This document shows positions 22,298 to 30,762 of a stretch of 49,018 nucleotides of DNA, piece after piece. The DNA comes from a virus. The stretch lies in IMG/VR virus record IMGVR_UViG_3300024999_000152, positions 1 through 49,018 of that record. One strand, given 5' to 3'. How positions within the stretch are numbered: position 1 is the stretch's first letter; each line of letters begins with the position of its first letter. The translations under genes and the position numbers were made by a program. Under the pieces are notes generated by a model that was not told the DNA's origin, did not search any database, and saw nothing but the letters and a program-made list of their open reading frames with translations.

Positions 22298-22453
22298 TTA
22301 TCTACCCAAATATGTTTCTAACGCAATAAATAAACCTACATTGCCTTCTCTTTCTAATACTTCTTTAATAAGTTGGTTTAAATACCCTTGTTCTTTTTCA
22401 GATAAATTTAATTCTGGAATTATAAATGATACTTCAATTTTAATTTCTCGCAT
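22298..22453 (-). CDS. hypothetical helical protein (51 aa)
   Basis: AAGGAG about 10 bases before the ATG. Begins MREIKIEVSFIIPEL, then an amphipathic helix (EKEQGYLNQLIKEVLE). Unknown role. Confidence 0.6.
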   Translation of the reverse strand: MREIKIEVSFIIPELNLSEKEQGYLNQLIKEVLEREGNVGLFIALETYLGR

Positions 22454-22468
22454 ATTAATCACTCCTTC

Positions 22469-22699
22469 CTATTCCCACGCTTCTACCAAACTTTTACACA
22501 CTTCATCGTAATTACATAATCTCATATTTAAACCTTTATCATAGCTCAAATACTCAGTAAGCAAATAATATTTACTTGCCATGAATGTACAATCTTCTAT
22601 CCTATGACCATTCTCACCTTTACGCATTAAGCAAGTCTCATAACTTTGACATCCACAACATTTCAATTGACATATTTTACAGTTTGGTATTTCTTTCAT
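22469..22699 (-). CDS. Cys-rich protein (76 aa)
   Basis: Nine cysteines, the first six in a cluster (CKICQLKCCGCQSYETC) and three more later: likely one or two zinc sites. GGGAG lies 8 bases before the ATG. Confidence 0.65.
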   Translation of the reverse strand: MKEIPNCKICQLKCCGCQSYETCLMRKGENGHRIEDCTFMASKYYLLTEYLSYDKGLNMRLCNYDEVCKSLVEAWE

Positions 22700-22749
22700 A
22701 TTTATTCTCCCTTTCTTGCAACCAATTACGGATATTCTCTTTTAGTAAA

Positions 22750-22948
22750 CTAATTAATCTCTTTAGTATTTTCAACATCAATAACCATACCTATATAACC
22801 ACATCCACTAATAAGATCATGATAATGATCACTACCAATAGTAATCTTTAGACTTGTAATATTGTTAAAACCCTTTTGAGACAAATACTTTATTAATATT
22901 TCTCGCATTTCATTTTTTTTCAATATTAAATATTTCCTTAACTTTCAA
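22750..22948 (-). pseudogene. 65-codon gene with a one-base shift in an A8 tract
   Basis: TTG start at 22948, 8 bases after AAAGGAG, runs 12 codons (MKVKEIFNIEKK) and stops after eight A (22913-22920). Removing one A opens NEMREILIKYLSQKG... through to 22750, a clear protein-like sequence with SDHYHDLISGCGYIG. It is an indel mutation, a homopolymer sequencing error, or a gene read by transcriptional slippage. Confidence 0.55.
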
Positions 22949-22987
22949 AGCATTAACTCCTTTCTAATTTCCCAGAAAATAACTCAT

Positions 22988-23098
22988 TTATCCCCTAGTA
23001 GTTCCAACACTCGTTGCCTTACATCTTGTGCATTGATACAAACCATAGCCAACATATATCCATCTATGAGGAAAGAATATACATAAAATTGAACGCAC
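22988..23098 (-). CDS. 36-aa zinc-knuckle peptide
   Basis: GTG at 23098, immediately after the upstream stop, with AAAGGAG 8 bases before it inside that gene. HRWIYVGYGLYQCTRCKATS: one CxxC plus an early Cys and His. Short proteins of this form are common in phages. Confidence 0.55.
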   Translation of the reverse strand: MRSILCIFFPHRWIYVGYGLYQCTRCKATSVGTTRG

Positions 23099-23515
23099 TT
23101 ATTTCACTCCTTTATCTTTATTCACATTATTTAAGTAATTTGCAACTTCGGTTAATGATTTAAAATATAATGCACCATTTCTCTCTACTAAACGTCCTAC
23201 TGCATCTAAGTGTTTAATATCTTGACTACTCATGGCTAACTTGCCATCTTTTAATTTTTCATTTGTAATACACACAATAGTTTTACTTGGTCTTTTATTG
23301 CTATCATCTACAACTTCAGCGATTGAATATGTACTAAAAACTCTTGTCAAAGTATAAAGCACATAATCACATTCTTCTCTTTGTCTTAATTCTTCATCTT
23401 GACATTCAGGAGTCCAATTAGATACCACAGGATTAAAATAATCAATATTCAACATTGGAATTAATTCTTTTCTCCATTCGCTATTGGCACAAGTCCCACC
23501 TAAAAATACTCTCAT
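23099..23515 (-). CDS. nucleoside 2-deoxyribosyltransferase-like protein (138 aa)
   Basis: Opens RVFLGGTCANSEWRKELI, then YFNPVVSNW and ECDYVLYTL, the Rossmann-like pattern of the Nuc_deoxyrib_tr_2 family; a candidate catalytic Glu is in TYSIAEVVDD. Such enzymes exchange bases on deoxynucleosides, or in related forms hydrolyse them; the substrate cannot be told. AGAGG lies about 11 bases upstream. It follows the kinase gene and may share its transcript. Confidence 0.75.
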   Translation of the reverse strand: MRVFLGGTCANSEWRKELIPMLNIDYFNPVVSNWTPECQDEELRQREECDYVLYTLTRVFSTYSIAEVVDDSNKRPSKTIVCITNEKLKDGKLAMSSQDIKHLDAVGRLVERNGALYFKSLTEVANYLNNVNKDKGVK

Positions 23516-23548
23516 TTTTACTTTCTTCCTCTCTTTTATTAAAATATT

Positions 23549-25252
23549 TTATCCCAATCTATAAACTTCTTTCTCATTAACCACAATAAACTTACTACCT
23601 TCTCTAATTAATTTAGATCCATCATTAACTACATCACAAGCAAAATCCTTATAGACATTCTTTTCAAACCCAAATCCTCTAATAACCTTATCACTAGGAC
23701 TAAAAATTATCCCACCACTAAAACACAAGTTGCCTAAATCAGTTTGATACCTAATTGAATCACTACTATAAATAACATTATTCTTATCAAAAATTAATGT
23801 CTTGAAGTTGCCTTTGTCATCTTCAATAATGAATAACCATCTCTTCTTAACATCATCAAAATGCATACCATAATTAATAATTTTATCATTGTCATTGATC
23901 TGATAATTGTAACCACTAATATTAACAATTTTGAATCCATCATAAATATTGCATACAAGATAATTATCCTTATCATGTACTTCAAAAAATGAGTTAAAAG
24001 ATGTTTTAGTTATTACTCTTAAAGAGTTTCCAATATACCCTACGGTTAATTCCATAAGATTACAACTTGAATTAATATAGTAAACAATATCATTCTTCAC
24101 GACAATATTACTCTTATTAATTTTTTCAAATATATACGTTCCTTTTTGATTACTAACTCCAATATCTAAATTTGAAACTGTAAAAGTAATATCTCCATCG
24201 TTAGAAAAGTAATATTTATTACTATTAATTAATTTCACTTTCTTTTTTGACCTGCTATGAACTATAAAGTCATTTTCATCAATAAATGTGTCAACACCTA
24301 AAACCATTTTTACACCATTTGAAGCAATTAAAATGATATATGGAATAGACCCATTACCAGTTACTTTAGTAGGAACTTGAACAATTACAGCATTGCCATC
24401 ACATATAGGGCAAGTTTTATATTTTCCATAATAATAATCTCCATGAATATTGCAAAGTTTTAAATTAGTAATAAAATCCGTTAAGTTTTGATCTATCAAA
24501 AACCTTTTACCTTGTTCAAAAATACTCCTCATATCTGTAAGTAATTTTGGAGACATGAATTCCCACTTATTAATATTCTTAGGTACAATAACTTTTGTAT
24601 TTTCTATGACAGATATACCCTTACTCATCCTTTGAATAATATCCATATCTGGATTCATTGTTCCTCCAAAGGGATGAAGTCTTGTCAACATCTTAAATAA
24701 CAACACAGCAAATGAAAACGAATCAGTCTCTTTAGTAAAATTACTGGAAACTAATTTAGGGTCTTTAAATGTTTCCATACAAACAGTACAATTAATATTG
24801 TCTATAGACCAACTATCTACATCAATAAAATATGGTTCAAAGTCTTTAGTAAATAATATATTGCTATCATTTAAGTCACTGATAAGAATGTTTTGAGTAT
24901 GTAGAATAGATAGTGTTTCTTTAATCCTTAATGCCAATTTACTAATATTTTGAATTGTAATATTGTTTACTTTTACATATTTCTTGTTTCCTAATTTCTT
25001 AACATCTTCACCTTCTGCTTTAGGCATGATATAACCAATGAATTTCTTCTGTGAATCATAAGCAATATCAATAGGTTTAATTATATTTGAAGGTAAAGAT
25101 TTGGTCATTAACAACTTAATCTTCTTTAATTTCTCTTGTTTATTGACGGAATCTTTATAAACTTTAAGAACATTATCTCCCAAATCATAAATAATTCCTT
25201 CTCCACCTTCTGCCAATGGAGTTTGCTTTAGAATTTTGGCACTTACATTCAT
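23549..25252 (-). CDS. Ser/Thr kinase of a TerY-phosphorylation triad (567 aa)
   Basis: Kinase domain 1-265: glycine loop LAEGGEGIIYDL (13-24), Lys30 in VLKVYK, catalytic ISDLNDSN (D126, N131) and metal Asp in FIDVDSW (144-146), the DVD form typical of this kinase family. Cys267, His270, Cys281 and Cys284 (CNIH...CPIC) form a zinc ribbon as in TerY-P kinases. Residues 295-567 are beta-rich repeats (propeller-like). With the vWA and PP2C genes just upstream it completes the triad described in Ter-linked stress systems. Substrate unknown; modulation of host or defence proteins is inference. Starts 12 bases after the phosphatase stop. Confidence 0.85.
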   Translation of the reverse strand: MNVSAKILKQTPLAEGGEGIIYDLGDNVLKVYKDSVNKQEKLKKIKLLMTKSLPSNIIKPIDIAYDSQKKFIGYIMPKAEGEDVKKLGNKKYVKVNNITIQNISKLALRIKETLSILHTQNILISDLNDSNILFTKDFEPYFIDVDSWSIDNINCTVCMETFKDPKLVSSNFTKETDSFSFAVLLFKMLTRLHPFGGTMNPDMDIIQRMSKGISVIENTKVIVPKNINKWEFMSPKLLTDMRSIFEQGKRFLIDQNLTDFITNLKLCNIHGDYYYGKYKTCPICDGNAVIVQVPTKVTGNGSIPYIILIASNGVKMVLGVDTFIDENDFIVHSRSKKKVKLINSNKYYFSNDGDITFTVSNLDIGVSNQKGTYIFEKINKSNIVVKNDIVYYINSSCNLMELTVGYIGNSLRVITKTSFNSFFEVHDKDNYLVCNIYDGFKIVNISGYNYQINDNDKIINYGMHFDDVKKRWLFIIEDDKGNFKTLIFDKNNVIYSSDSIRYQTDLGNLCFSGGIIFSPSDKVIRGFGFEKNVYKDFACDVVNDGSKLIREGSKFIVVNEKEVYRLG

Positions 25253-25263
25253 TTACTTTCACC

Positions 25264-25887
25264 TCAAATTACTATTGAAATATCATCCTTGAAATATTTA
25301 TGCTCACGGTTAATTAATCTTCTTATTGCAAATTCTTTTCTTCCTAATAATAATCTTTCAAACTCATCTTTAAATGGACTATTAAGAATGTATTCTAAGC
25401 CATCAGATGCCACTCCTACGGCCTTATATTCTTGTTTAGATAAGAAGTGACGCTTAATTTCAACACCGTCTTTATACTTAGATAAATGGTCTTGAGAAAC
25501 AAAATTATAAGCAAAATATTCAGGAGTATTACCTTCTCCAATTTTTTCATATTCAATGGAATCATCATGTTTTTGTTTGATTATGTATCCATCACCACAA
25601 ATATCAACTATGTATTCTTCATCAGTTTGTGAAACAAATAATACTGTAAATAACATATGGTCTCTTATATCCTCGTAATTAGGAAATATTTCAGATAATT
25701 TTTCAAAACATTCAATAGGATCTAATCCTTTTAAAAACATATGTGCAAATAATTTAGCACCAACTTCACTATGTTTACCTTCTGAGCAACCATCCATTAT
25801 ACATTTATGCTTGTCACTCTCAAAGCCAAAATCTTGACAATTCAATCCTTTTTCTAAATGAAGATATCCAATTTTATTAATAAACAT
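25264..25887 (-). CDS. PP2C-family phosphatase (207 aa)
   Basis: Compact PP2C with the metal-binding acids in place: NCQDFGF, IMDGCSEGKHSEVG, VGVASDGLEYI and a C-terminal KDDISIVI. It should remove phosphates placed by the adjacent kinase. AGGAGG is 5-6 bases before the ATG. It lies between vWA and kinase genes, the standard order of a TerY-P triad. Confidence 0.88.
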   Translation of the reverse strand: MFINKIGYLHLEKGLNCQDFGFESDKHKCIMDGCSEGKHSEVGAKLFAHMFLKGLDPIECFEKLSEIFPNYEDIRDHMLFTVLFVSQTDEEYIVDICGDGYIIKQKHDDSIEYEKIGEGNTPEYFAYNFVSQDHLSKYKDGVEIKRHFLSKQEYKAVGVASDGLEYILNSPFKDEFERLLLGRKEFAIRRLINREHKYFKDDISIVI

Positions 25888-25905
25888 TATTTCCTCCTAT
25901 TTGTG

Positions 25906-25937
25906 ACTAGTCCTGCTATATTTCAAACAAGACTAGC
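25906..25937 (-). terminator. hairpin between the vWA and PP2C genes
   Basis: ACTAGTCCTG (25906-25915) and CAAGACTAGC (25928-25937) pair over 10 positions with two wobbles. It may attenuate or process the message so that the phosphatase and kinase are made at a different level from the vWA protein. No T-run. Confidence 0.5.
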
Positions 25938-25955
25938 CAATTAAATTATTATATA

Positions 25956-26630
25956 TTACATTGTAAAGAAATCATCTGCTTGAGCAACAACAGATTTTGA
26001 ACTTTCAATAACTGATTTAGATAGACAATCAAATGCTTTACGCAATTCACTAGCAGAAGATCCAACTTGAAGAATGTTTTTGAATTGCATATTCTTTGCT
26101 TCTCTCATAGCACTTGATCCAAAACTGATGAATGCAGTCGTGACCTCTTTACTATTTAAGTCTGTGATAATATTTTTTGCTTGACTAACACTATTTTTAG
26201 AACTGGTATCTTCTCCATCACTGAATACTGCGAATACAGCTTTGACACGCATTCCTTGATTTTTCAGATATGTCATATAATTAACCAATTTCTCTGCTCC
26301 CTCTACAACTACATCATATAATGGAGTCATACCATAAACATTGTATGATGTATCAAATTCTTCAATCTTTTTATATCCACCAATATCAATATTACTGTCG
26401 TGGAAATTGGCTCTAGCTACCAACATCTCATCTGATTCTTTGCTGTCAGTCAATGCACTTTTAAACTCTGAAAGATTTTTCTTCATGTCTTGTATATATC
26501 CACCCATTGAGCCGGATTCATCAATTGCAATAAAGATTAAATTAATGTTTTCACTATTAAGATCATCCATTGAAGTGTTTTCTTGCTCGATATCGTCAAG
26601 TCCTAAAATATCCATTGTTTCTACTGTCAT
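25956..26630 (-). CDS. TerY-like von Willebrand A-domain protein (224 aa)
   Basis: Start at 26630 (MTVETMDILG), since AGGAA lies 7 bases upstream and the earlier ATG overlaps it. Complete MIDAS: DESGSMGG, Thr in YGMTPLYDV and Asp in FSDGEDTSS. Length and sequence fit TerY, the metal-binding vWA member of the TerY-P triad. Probably the scaffold or substrate of the kinase/phosphatase pair. Confidence 0.85.
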   Translation of the reverse strand: MTVETMDILGLDDIEQENTSMDDLNSENINLIFIAIDESGSMGGYIQDMKKNLSEFKSALTDSKESDEMLVARANFHDSNIDIGGYKKIEEFDTSYNVYGMTPLYDVVVEGAEKLVNYMTYLKNQGMRVKAVFAVFSDGEDTSSKNSVSQAKNIITDLNSKEVTTAFISFGSSAMREAKNMQFKNILQVGSSASELRKAFDCLSKSVIESSKSVVAQADDFFTM

Positions 26631-26685
26631 TTTAATATTCCTCATTTCTTATATTTTAATTTTTAGGTTTATTTATGATTTTAAA

Positions 26686-27594
26686 TTACAGAACCAAGTC
26701 TGTTGATTTTACAATGTTGACTTTATAGATTTTCTTTAACTCATCATATCTAATCTTTTTTTGTTCAGGTGTATCCATTACAGAAGACATGCAATCTTCT
26801 AAGATATAAACTTTCTTTAAGAGTTCTGGATTACTTTTGTGGAACTCTAGTAATTGTTTAATACTTTCATATACACAAAAATCAGAAGCTTGGCCAGCGA
26901 TTACGATCTTATCAAATTTAGCTATTTTATTTAAAACATCTAAGTTGATAAATCCTTTTTCATCAAATTCAGGAGCGAACAGTCCATACATCTCACTGAA
27001 ACAATCTGTCCCTTTTACAATTCGATTAACCATTGTTTTTTTAGCAACCGAATGGAAATAAACCATGTTAGCAAATTGATTTTCTAATGCTGCCCCATGA
27101 GTTCCTTGAAGGCAATGATAAGGCCAAATTAATAAGTTTTTCTTACCTTTTGATTCTAATCCTTCAACATAACGTCTGGAGCGAATTGGATCAACTACTG
27201 GAAACCATTTTCCATCATCTAAATCCTTTAAAGTAATTGGTGTGAATGGAGTAGGATTAATACCATTTGTATCTACCCACCAACAAGGATGAAAGATTTG
27301 GAATGGGTTATGCGTATCAATTGATACTGCAATTTGAGCAATTTTATCCATGTTATCATAGATGAATTGCGTGAATCTTGCTGTATCTGCACAACTTCCT
27401 TGTACTGCTAAAGCTCCCTGCTCTAAAAAATCATTTTGGATATCAATTCCAATTACCAATATTTGCTCTACGTTTTTAGATGCAGGTTGAAGTTTTTCTT
27501 GATTTGCTTTTGCAAGAATTTCATTAAGACTACGAGTGTTTTGTGGTGCTCCAATTGCCTGTACATCTACGATTTCATTATATCGTGTTTTCAT
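26686..27594 (-). CDS. nicotinamidase/isochorismatase-family cysteine hydrolase (302 aa)
   Basis: An N-terminal extension of about 45 residues precedes the domain. Catalytic and metal residues are present: Asp in GIDIQNDFLEQGAL, DTHNPF (metal Asp/His), WPYHCLQGTHGAAL, and the nucleophile Cys in AGQASDFCVYESI. Nicotinamidase converts nicotinamide to nicotinate for NAD+ salvage. First gene after the 27.7-kb promoter, upstream of the vWA-PP2C-kinase set. A role in keeping NAD+ available for LigA or against NAD-depleting defences is inference. Confidence 0.88.
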   Translation of the reverse strand: MKTRYNEIVDVQAIGAPQNTRSLNEILAKANQEKLQPASKNVEQILVIGIDIQNDFLEQGALAVQGSCADTARFTQFIYDNMDKIAQIAVSIDTHNPFQIFHPCWWVDTNGINPTPFTPITLKDLDDGKWFPVVDPIRSRRYVEGLESKGKKNLLIWPYHCLQGTHGAALENQFANMVYFHSVAKKTMVNRIVKGTDCFSEMYGLFAPEFDEKGFINLDVLNKIAKFDKIVIAGQASDFCVYESIKQLLEFHKSNPELLKKVYILEDCMSSVMDTPEQKKIRYDELKKIYKVNIVKSTDLVL

Positions 27595-27745
27595 TTTTAA
27601 ATTTGCCTTCTTTCATAATTTTATTTATTAATTTAGATTGAATTTATATTACTTTGAATTAGTTATGTATGTACCTCTTTCCCCATGTTTCAATTCACAT
27701 CCTTTCAATATCTAAAAAGTTTTTCCTAAATCAACCTTATGATTT
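27595..27745 (-). other. 150-base leader of the nicotinamidase operon
   Basis: Transcribed from the promoter at 27746. A 14-codon frame (TTG at 27693, AAAGGATG upstream, stop 27649) could be a leader peptide. I see no known riboswitch consensus. Confidence 0.35.
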
Positions 27746-27775
27746 ATTATACATCGGTATTGAGTAGTTTGTCAA
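27746..27775 (-). promoter_or_regulatory. promoter of the nicotinamidase / TerY-P operon
   Basis: TTGACA (27770-27775), 18-base spacer ending GATG, TATAAT (27746-27751). Near-consensus. Confidence 0.8.
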
Positions 27776-27844
27776 GTATTTATTTTAATATTCCAATCCA
27801 ATGAAATTTGATTTTTATGGTAAAATATTGTAATTATTGATTTT

Positions 27845-27875
27845 AAAACCCTTGCTACAGGCGAGTTGTAGAGAT
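27845..27875. repeat. copy 2 of the AAACCCTTGC-CAGG motif
   Basis: Plus strand AAAACCCTTGCTACAGGCG followed by AGTTGTAG, where CTACAG/TTGTAG can pair. Lies just after the Thg1-like gene. Related to the elements at 8398 and 29744. Confidence 0.4.
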
Positions 27876-27890
27876 GGATTATTTTTACAA

Positions 27891-28676
27891 TTACAAATAC
27901 TTCTCAATATAATCTCTATCCTGTGTAAAAATAGGAATATCCTCATCAACTACCCATCTACTACGCATAACTCCATCTTTATCATATTGTTCTTTAATAA
28001 TACACGCTCCACGTTTTTGATAAGTAGGCAAATCATTAAAATTGATTTCCTTCTCTTGAAATAACATTTCTTGAATTTGATTGCAGGTTTTATTTTGCAA
28101 TTGTTTATGACTAAAATTTGCCTGACCAACCATTTGAATAGCATTTCTGGTAGCGTCCTGTTGTCTCCAAATAAAAGCATTACACACTTCTTCTTTAGGA
28201 ATATTATATACTCTACTATCAAACATAGCAGTATTAATTCCTCTTAGGTATGAGTTAGTTATTTTAGTATTTTCTTCAGTGTCTTCATATTCATCTATCC
28301 ATTTGTCTAAATTGGTAACAAAACTTTTATTAAAAATCATAGTTGCCATACTTGCAGACACAGAAACCATCTTTTGAATATTCTTATCGAACCATGCCTG
28401 AGTAGTAAGAGTATCGTAATCAGTAAGCAATAAAGTAATTTCATCACTTTGAGTATAGGCAATTTTACAACCCATTACATTCTTACAAATGTATTGTGCT
28501 GTATCCCACATAGTTTTCATTAATATCATATCAAATGGCCTCTGAAATCCTTTGGTAAACGTGTGGAATGCCTTACCATCTAGTCTAATCAATGTTGGTG
28601 TCCTTTTAGCCATGTATCGTCTTTCAATACCTTCATAGCCCTTCATACGGTCTCCAAGATCATCCTTACTCATCAT
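27891..28676 (-). CDS. Thg1-like 3'-5' RNA polymerase (261 aa)
   Basis: Start at 28676, 6 bases after AGGAGG. RYMAKRTPTLIRLDGKAFH with metal-binding Asp, and YTQSDEITLLLTDY with the second acidic pair, define the Thg1/Thg1-like family, whose polymerase fold adds nucleotides 3' to 5'. Bacterial and phage members usually repair 5'-truncated tRNAs rather than add G-1 to tRNA-His. It could mend tRNAs cleaved by host anticodon or acceptor nucleases, which I infer only from the family. Confidence 0.9.
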   Translation of the reverse strand: MMSKDDLGDRMKGYEGIERRYMAKRTPTLIRLDGKAFHTFTKGFQRPFDMILMKTMWDTAQYICKNVMGCKIAYTQSDEITLLLTDYDTLTTQAWFDKNIQKMVSVSASMATMIFNKSFVTNLDKWIDEYEDTEENTKITNSYLRGINTAMFDSRVYNIPKEEVCNAFIWRQQDATRNAIQMVGQANFSHKQLQNKTCNQIQEMLFQEKEINFNDLPTYQKRGACIIKEQYDKDGVMRSRWVVDEDIPIFTQDRDYIEKYL

Positions 28677-28710
28677 CAGTTTCCTCCTCAATTTCAATTA
28701 AGTACAATTT

Positions 28711-29214
28711 TCATGCTAATAATTCACCCACTAAACCCCATTCTTTATTGTAACACTGTTTAGCATAGTCAAAATCATATAGACTAATGGCGTATTTATA
28801 ATATTCCTTTTTCTTTACTTTTCTCATAGCTCCAATTCCATCACAATAAACAGAATAATGTGCCAGATAAACATAATCTTCATCTTCGCCAACATATCCA
28901 AAATAATCTTCTTTGTAATATATTGCACATCGTTTTGTATTTTCAACATGATTTTTTACCACTGTGAAAACACCATTGTACATTTTAATAACATAAAAAT
29001 TATCGTTTGGAATAGATTGCCCATCATAGTTCGCAAGGATAACATACCCTTTAGTAATTTTTACAACATGAGTAAAACCAGAATCCCTGTCTGTGAAAAT
29101 TTCACCAACTTTAGAATGCAACCTATCATTATCTCTTAGTACGTCAAATTTATAGATATGTGTCAGTTTAATTACATCTCCTACACTAATATCTTTAAAA
29201 TTATTTTTGTTCAT
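28711..29214 (-). CDS. hypothetical protein with a broken paralogue (167 aa)
   Basis: Beta-rich protein (KFDVLRDNDR, FTDRDSGFTHVVKI, YDGQSIPNDNFYVI), then a basic KVKKKEYYKY and a Tyr-rich end. A paralogue with the same layout lies at 38381-38866 but has an internal TAA. No family recognised. Confidence 0.7.
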   Translation of the reverse strand: MNKNNFKDISVGDVIKLTHIYKFDVLRDNDRLHSKVGEIFTDRDSGFTHVVKITKGYVILANYDGQSIPNDNFYVIKMYNGVFTVVKNHVENTKRCAIYYKEDYFGYVGEDEDYVYLAHYSVYCDGIGAMRKVKKKEYYKYAISLYDFDYAKQCYNKEWGLVGELLA

Positions 29215-29246
29215 TCACAACATGACCTTTCTTCGAAATATTTGAT

Positions 29247-29405
29247 TTATTCATTCTCAGCAATCAATCTTAGATGACATATATCCAACACAAGACAAGT
29301 TGCATATTTTCTAATATGATCAGGACTATCTAAATTTTCTAATATTTCACTAATATCCTTTTCCATTGTTTCGATAAGTTTGATTAAATTATCTTTATCA
29401 TTCAT
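29247..29405 (-). CDS. hypothetical helical protein (52 aa)
   Basis: ATG at 29405, 1 base after the upstream stop, with AAGGA 8 bases before it. Acidic helix followed by KYATCLVLDICHLRLIAE. Unknown. Confidence 0.6.
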   Translation of the reverse strand: MNDKDNLIKLIETMEKDISEILENLDSPDHIRKYATCLVLDICHLRLIAENE

Positions 29406-29406
29406 C

Positions 29407-29685
29407 CTACCGGTCCTTCCTCTTTTTTGGATTCTCCCAATCTAAAAATTCCTTCTCTGCTCTTTCTCTACATTCTGGACAAAATCCTCTGCCCATTCCA
29501 TCTGTACATAAATGAGCATTGCCATCATTGCCACAATACCAACAAAGATAGAAACTATTTTGTTTAGATGGATGCCAAGAACTGTTTATACTATTCTTAT
29601 CAACTAAGAATTTTTCTGCAAACTCTTCATCTGACATATTATTAATGTTTTCTTCAATTTGTTTCCATTGTTTGTCTGTAAGCAT
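29407..29685 (-). CDS. zinc-ribbon protein (92 aa)
   Basis: Helical N-terminus with NNMSDEEFAEKFL, then CWYCGNDGNAHLC and GFCPECRER forming the ribbon. A similar NNMSEEEL opening precedes Cys pairs in the protein at 38909-39073, so the two may be related. AAAGGAG 7-8 bases upstream. Confidence 0.7.
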   Translation of the reverse strand: MLTDKQWKQIEENINNMSDEEFAEKFLVDKNSINSSWHPSKQNSFYLCWYCGNDGNAHLCTDGMGRGFCPECRERAEKEFLDWENPKKRKDR

Positions 29686-29743
29686 TATTATTTCTCCTTT
29701 TTAACCTAATGAAAAGATCATTTCAACCCATATTGTGATTTTA

Positions 29744-29784
29744 GAAACCTTACTCCCATGCGGCTTACAGGGTTTTGATTTTTA
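29744..29784. repeat. copy 3 of the AAACCTTAC-ACAGGG motif
   Basis: Plus strand GAAACCTTACTCCCATGC, then GGCTTACAGGGTTTTGATTT. AAACC and GGTTT can close a hairpin on either strand. It is the only GC-richer patch in the gene-free interval 29686-29824. Confidence 0.4.
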
Positions 29785-29824
29785 AAATTTATTAAGGTTT
29801 ATGTATAAAATTGATATATTTTGA

Positions 29825-30022
29825 TTAATTATACTTCTTTTCTAGATCATCAAAAACTTTCTTCAAATACAAATATTCCTCTACCAATTCCATTCCCTTA
29901 ATCGCTTCTAAATGTTTTCTTCCAAATTCATTTCCTTCAATAGCACAACTGGCTAAAGCACTTTCATATTTCGCTACTTGTTGCATTACCCAAAGAAAAC
30001 TTCCTTCTTTAACTTCTGTCAT
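29825..30022 (-). CDS. hypothetical helical protein (65 aa)
   Basis: Not recognised. All-helical (WVMQQVAKYESALASC, LVEEYLYLKKVFDDLEKK). AAAGGAG is 8 bases upstream. Confidence 0.6.
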   Translation of the reverse strand: MTEVKEGSFLWVMQQVAKYESALASCAIEGNEFGRKHLEAIKGMELVEEYLYLKKVFDDLEKKYN

Positions 30023-30130
30023 TTTATTTCTCCTTTATTCATTATGTTAATTAGATGTAATTAATAAAATTTAATGCAAATAACTAATATAATTCTTTAA
30101 AATTTATCAAAAGAACTGCACGTTTATTAA

Positions 30131-30421
30131 TTATCCAACAACTTTTAACATCTCTCCCAATAAACTAAAAATCTTTTCAATAAAAACCTTATCATCTTCA
30201 TGATCCATACATTCAGTATCTACGGTTAATATTAATTCTTCTTCAGGACTTTCAAAATCCTCTCCATCATTGCCACTACGTTTTACAATATCAAGTTGCC
30301 CAAATCCAATATCTGCGCTCCAATAAATTCTCATACCACCTTTATTCCCAGTGTGAGCACTCCAAAAGTCTACATTATCTATTTGTAGATTGATATTATT
30401 TACATCGTATTTTCTAGGCAT
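30131..30421 (-). CDS. hypothetical acidic protein (96 aa)
   Basis: Not recognised. Beta-rich centre (GGMRIYWSADIGFGQLDI) and an acidic segment (NDGEDFESPEEEL). AAAGGAG precedes the ATG by about 10 bases. The 108 bases after it are AT-rich and empty. Confidence 0.6.
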   Translation of the reverse strand: MPRKYDVNNINLQIDNVDFWSAHTGNKGGMRIYWSADIGFGQLDIVKRSGNDGEDFESPEEELILTVDTECMDHEDDKVFIEKIFSLLGEMLKVVG

Positions 30422-30455
30422 TATTTATCTCTCCTTTTATATTAAAATTAGTATA

Positions 30456-30674
30456 CTAGTCCTTTATAATCTCCAATGTTGAACAAACATCATCCACACT
30501 ACTGTATCTATCTTTGTCATCATTCCATGCTACTATACCTTCATTTACTGCTAAAGAAACATTACAATCTAAACAATTCTGAATTTCTTTAAATTCATTC
30601 TTACTAACCTTAAATTTCTTATCATTGCTATCAATTTTCTCTACGTCGAATATTGCAGTATATTTAACCTTCAT
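30456..30674 (-). CDS. hypothetical protein (72 aa)
   Basis: Start overlaps the stop of a 24-codon ORF by ATGA, so coupled translation is likely. Contains NCLDCNVSLAV, one CxxC. Not recognised. Confidence 0.6.
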   Translation of the reverse strand: MKVKYTAIFDVEKIDSNDKKFKVSKNEFKEIQNCLDCNVSLAVNEGIVAWNDDKDRYSSVDDVCSTLEIIKD

Positions 30675-30745
30675 AGCTTTATTAATCTTTCTTCAGCATT
30701 ATCATAATGAAATGTTTTTGAATGATAGTATTTTAGTAATTTCAT
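30671..30745 (-). CDS. 24-codon leader ORF
   Basis: AAGGAGG lies 7 bases before the ATG at 30745, and the stop overlaps the next start. The peptide (MKLLKYYHSKTF...) is basic. It may act mainly to bring ribosomes to the 72-aa gene. Confidence 0.5.
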   Translation of the reverse strand: MKLLKYYHSKTFHYDNAEERLIKL

Positions 30746-30762
30746 AATGATTCCTCCTTGTA

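Noticed and set aside
29744-29784. tRNA or small ribozyme in the GC-richer patch
   Set aside because: Too short for a tRNA and no cloverleaf or ribozyme core (CUGAUGA/GAAA or twister motif) could be formed.
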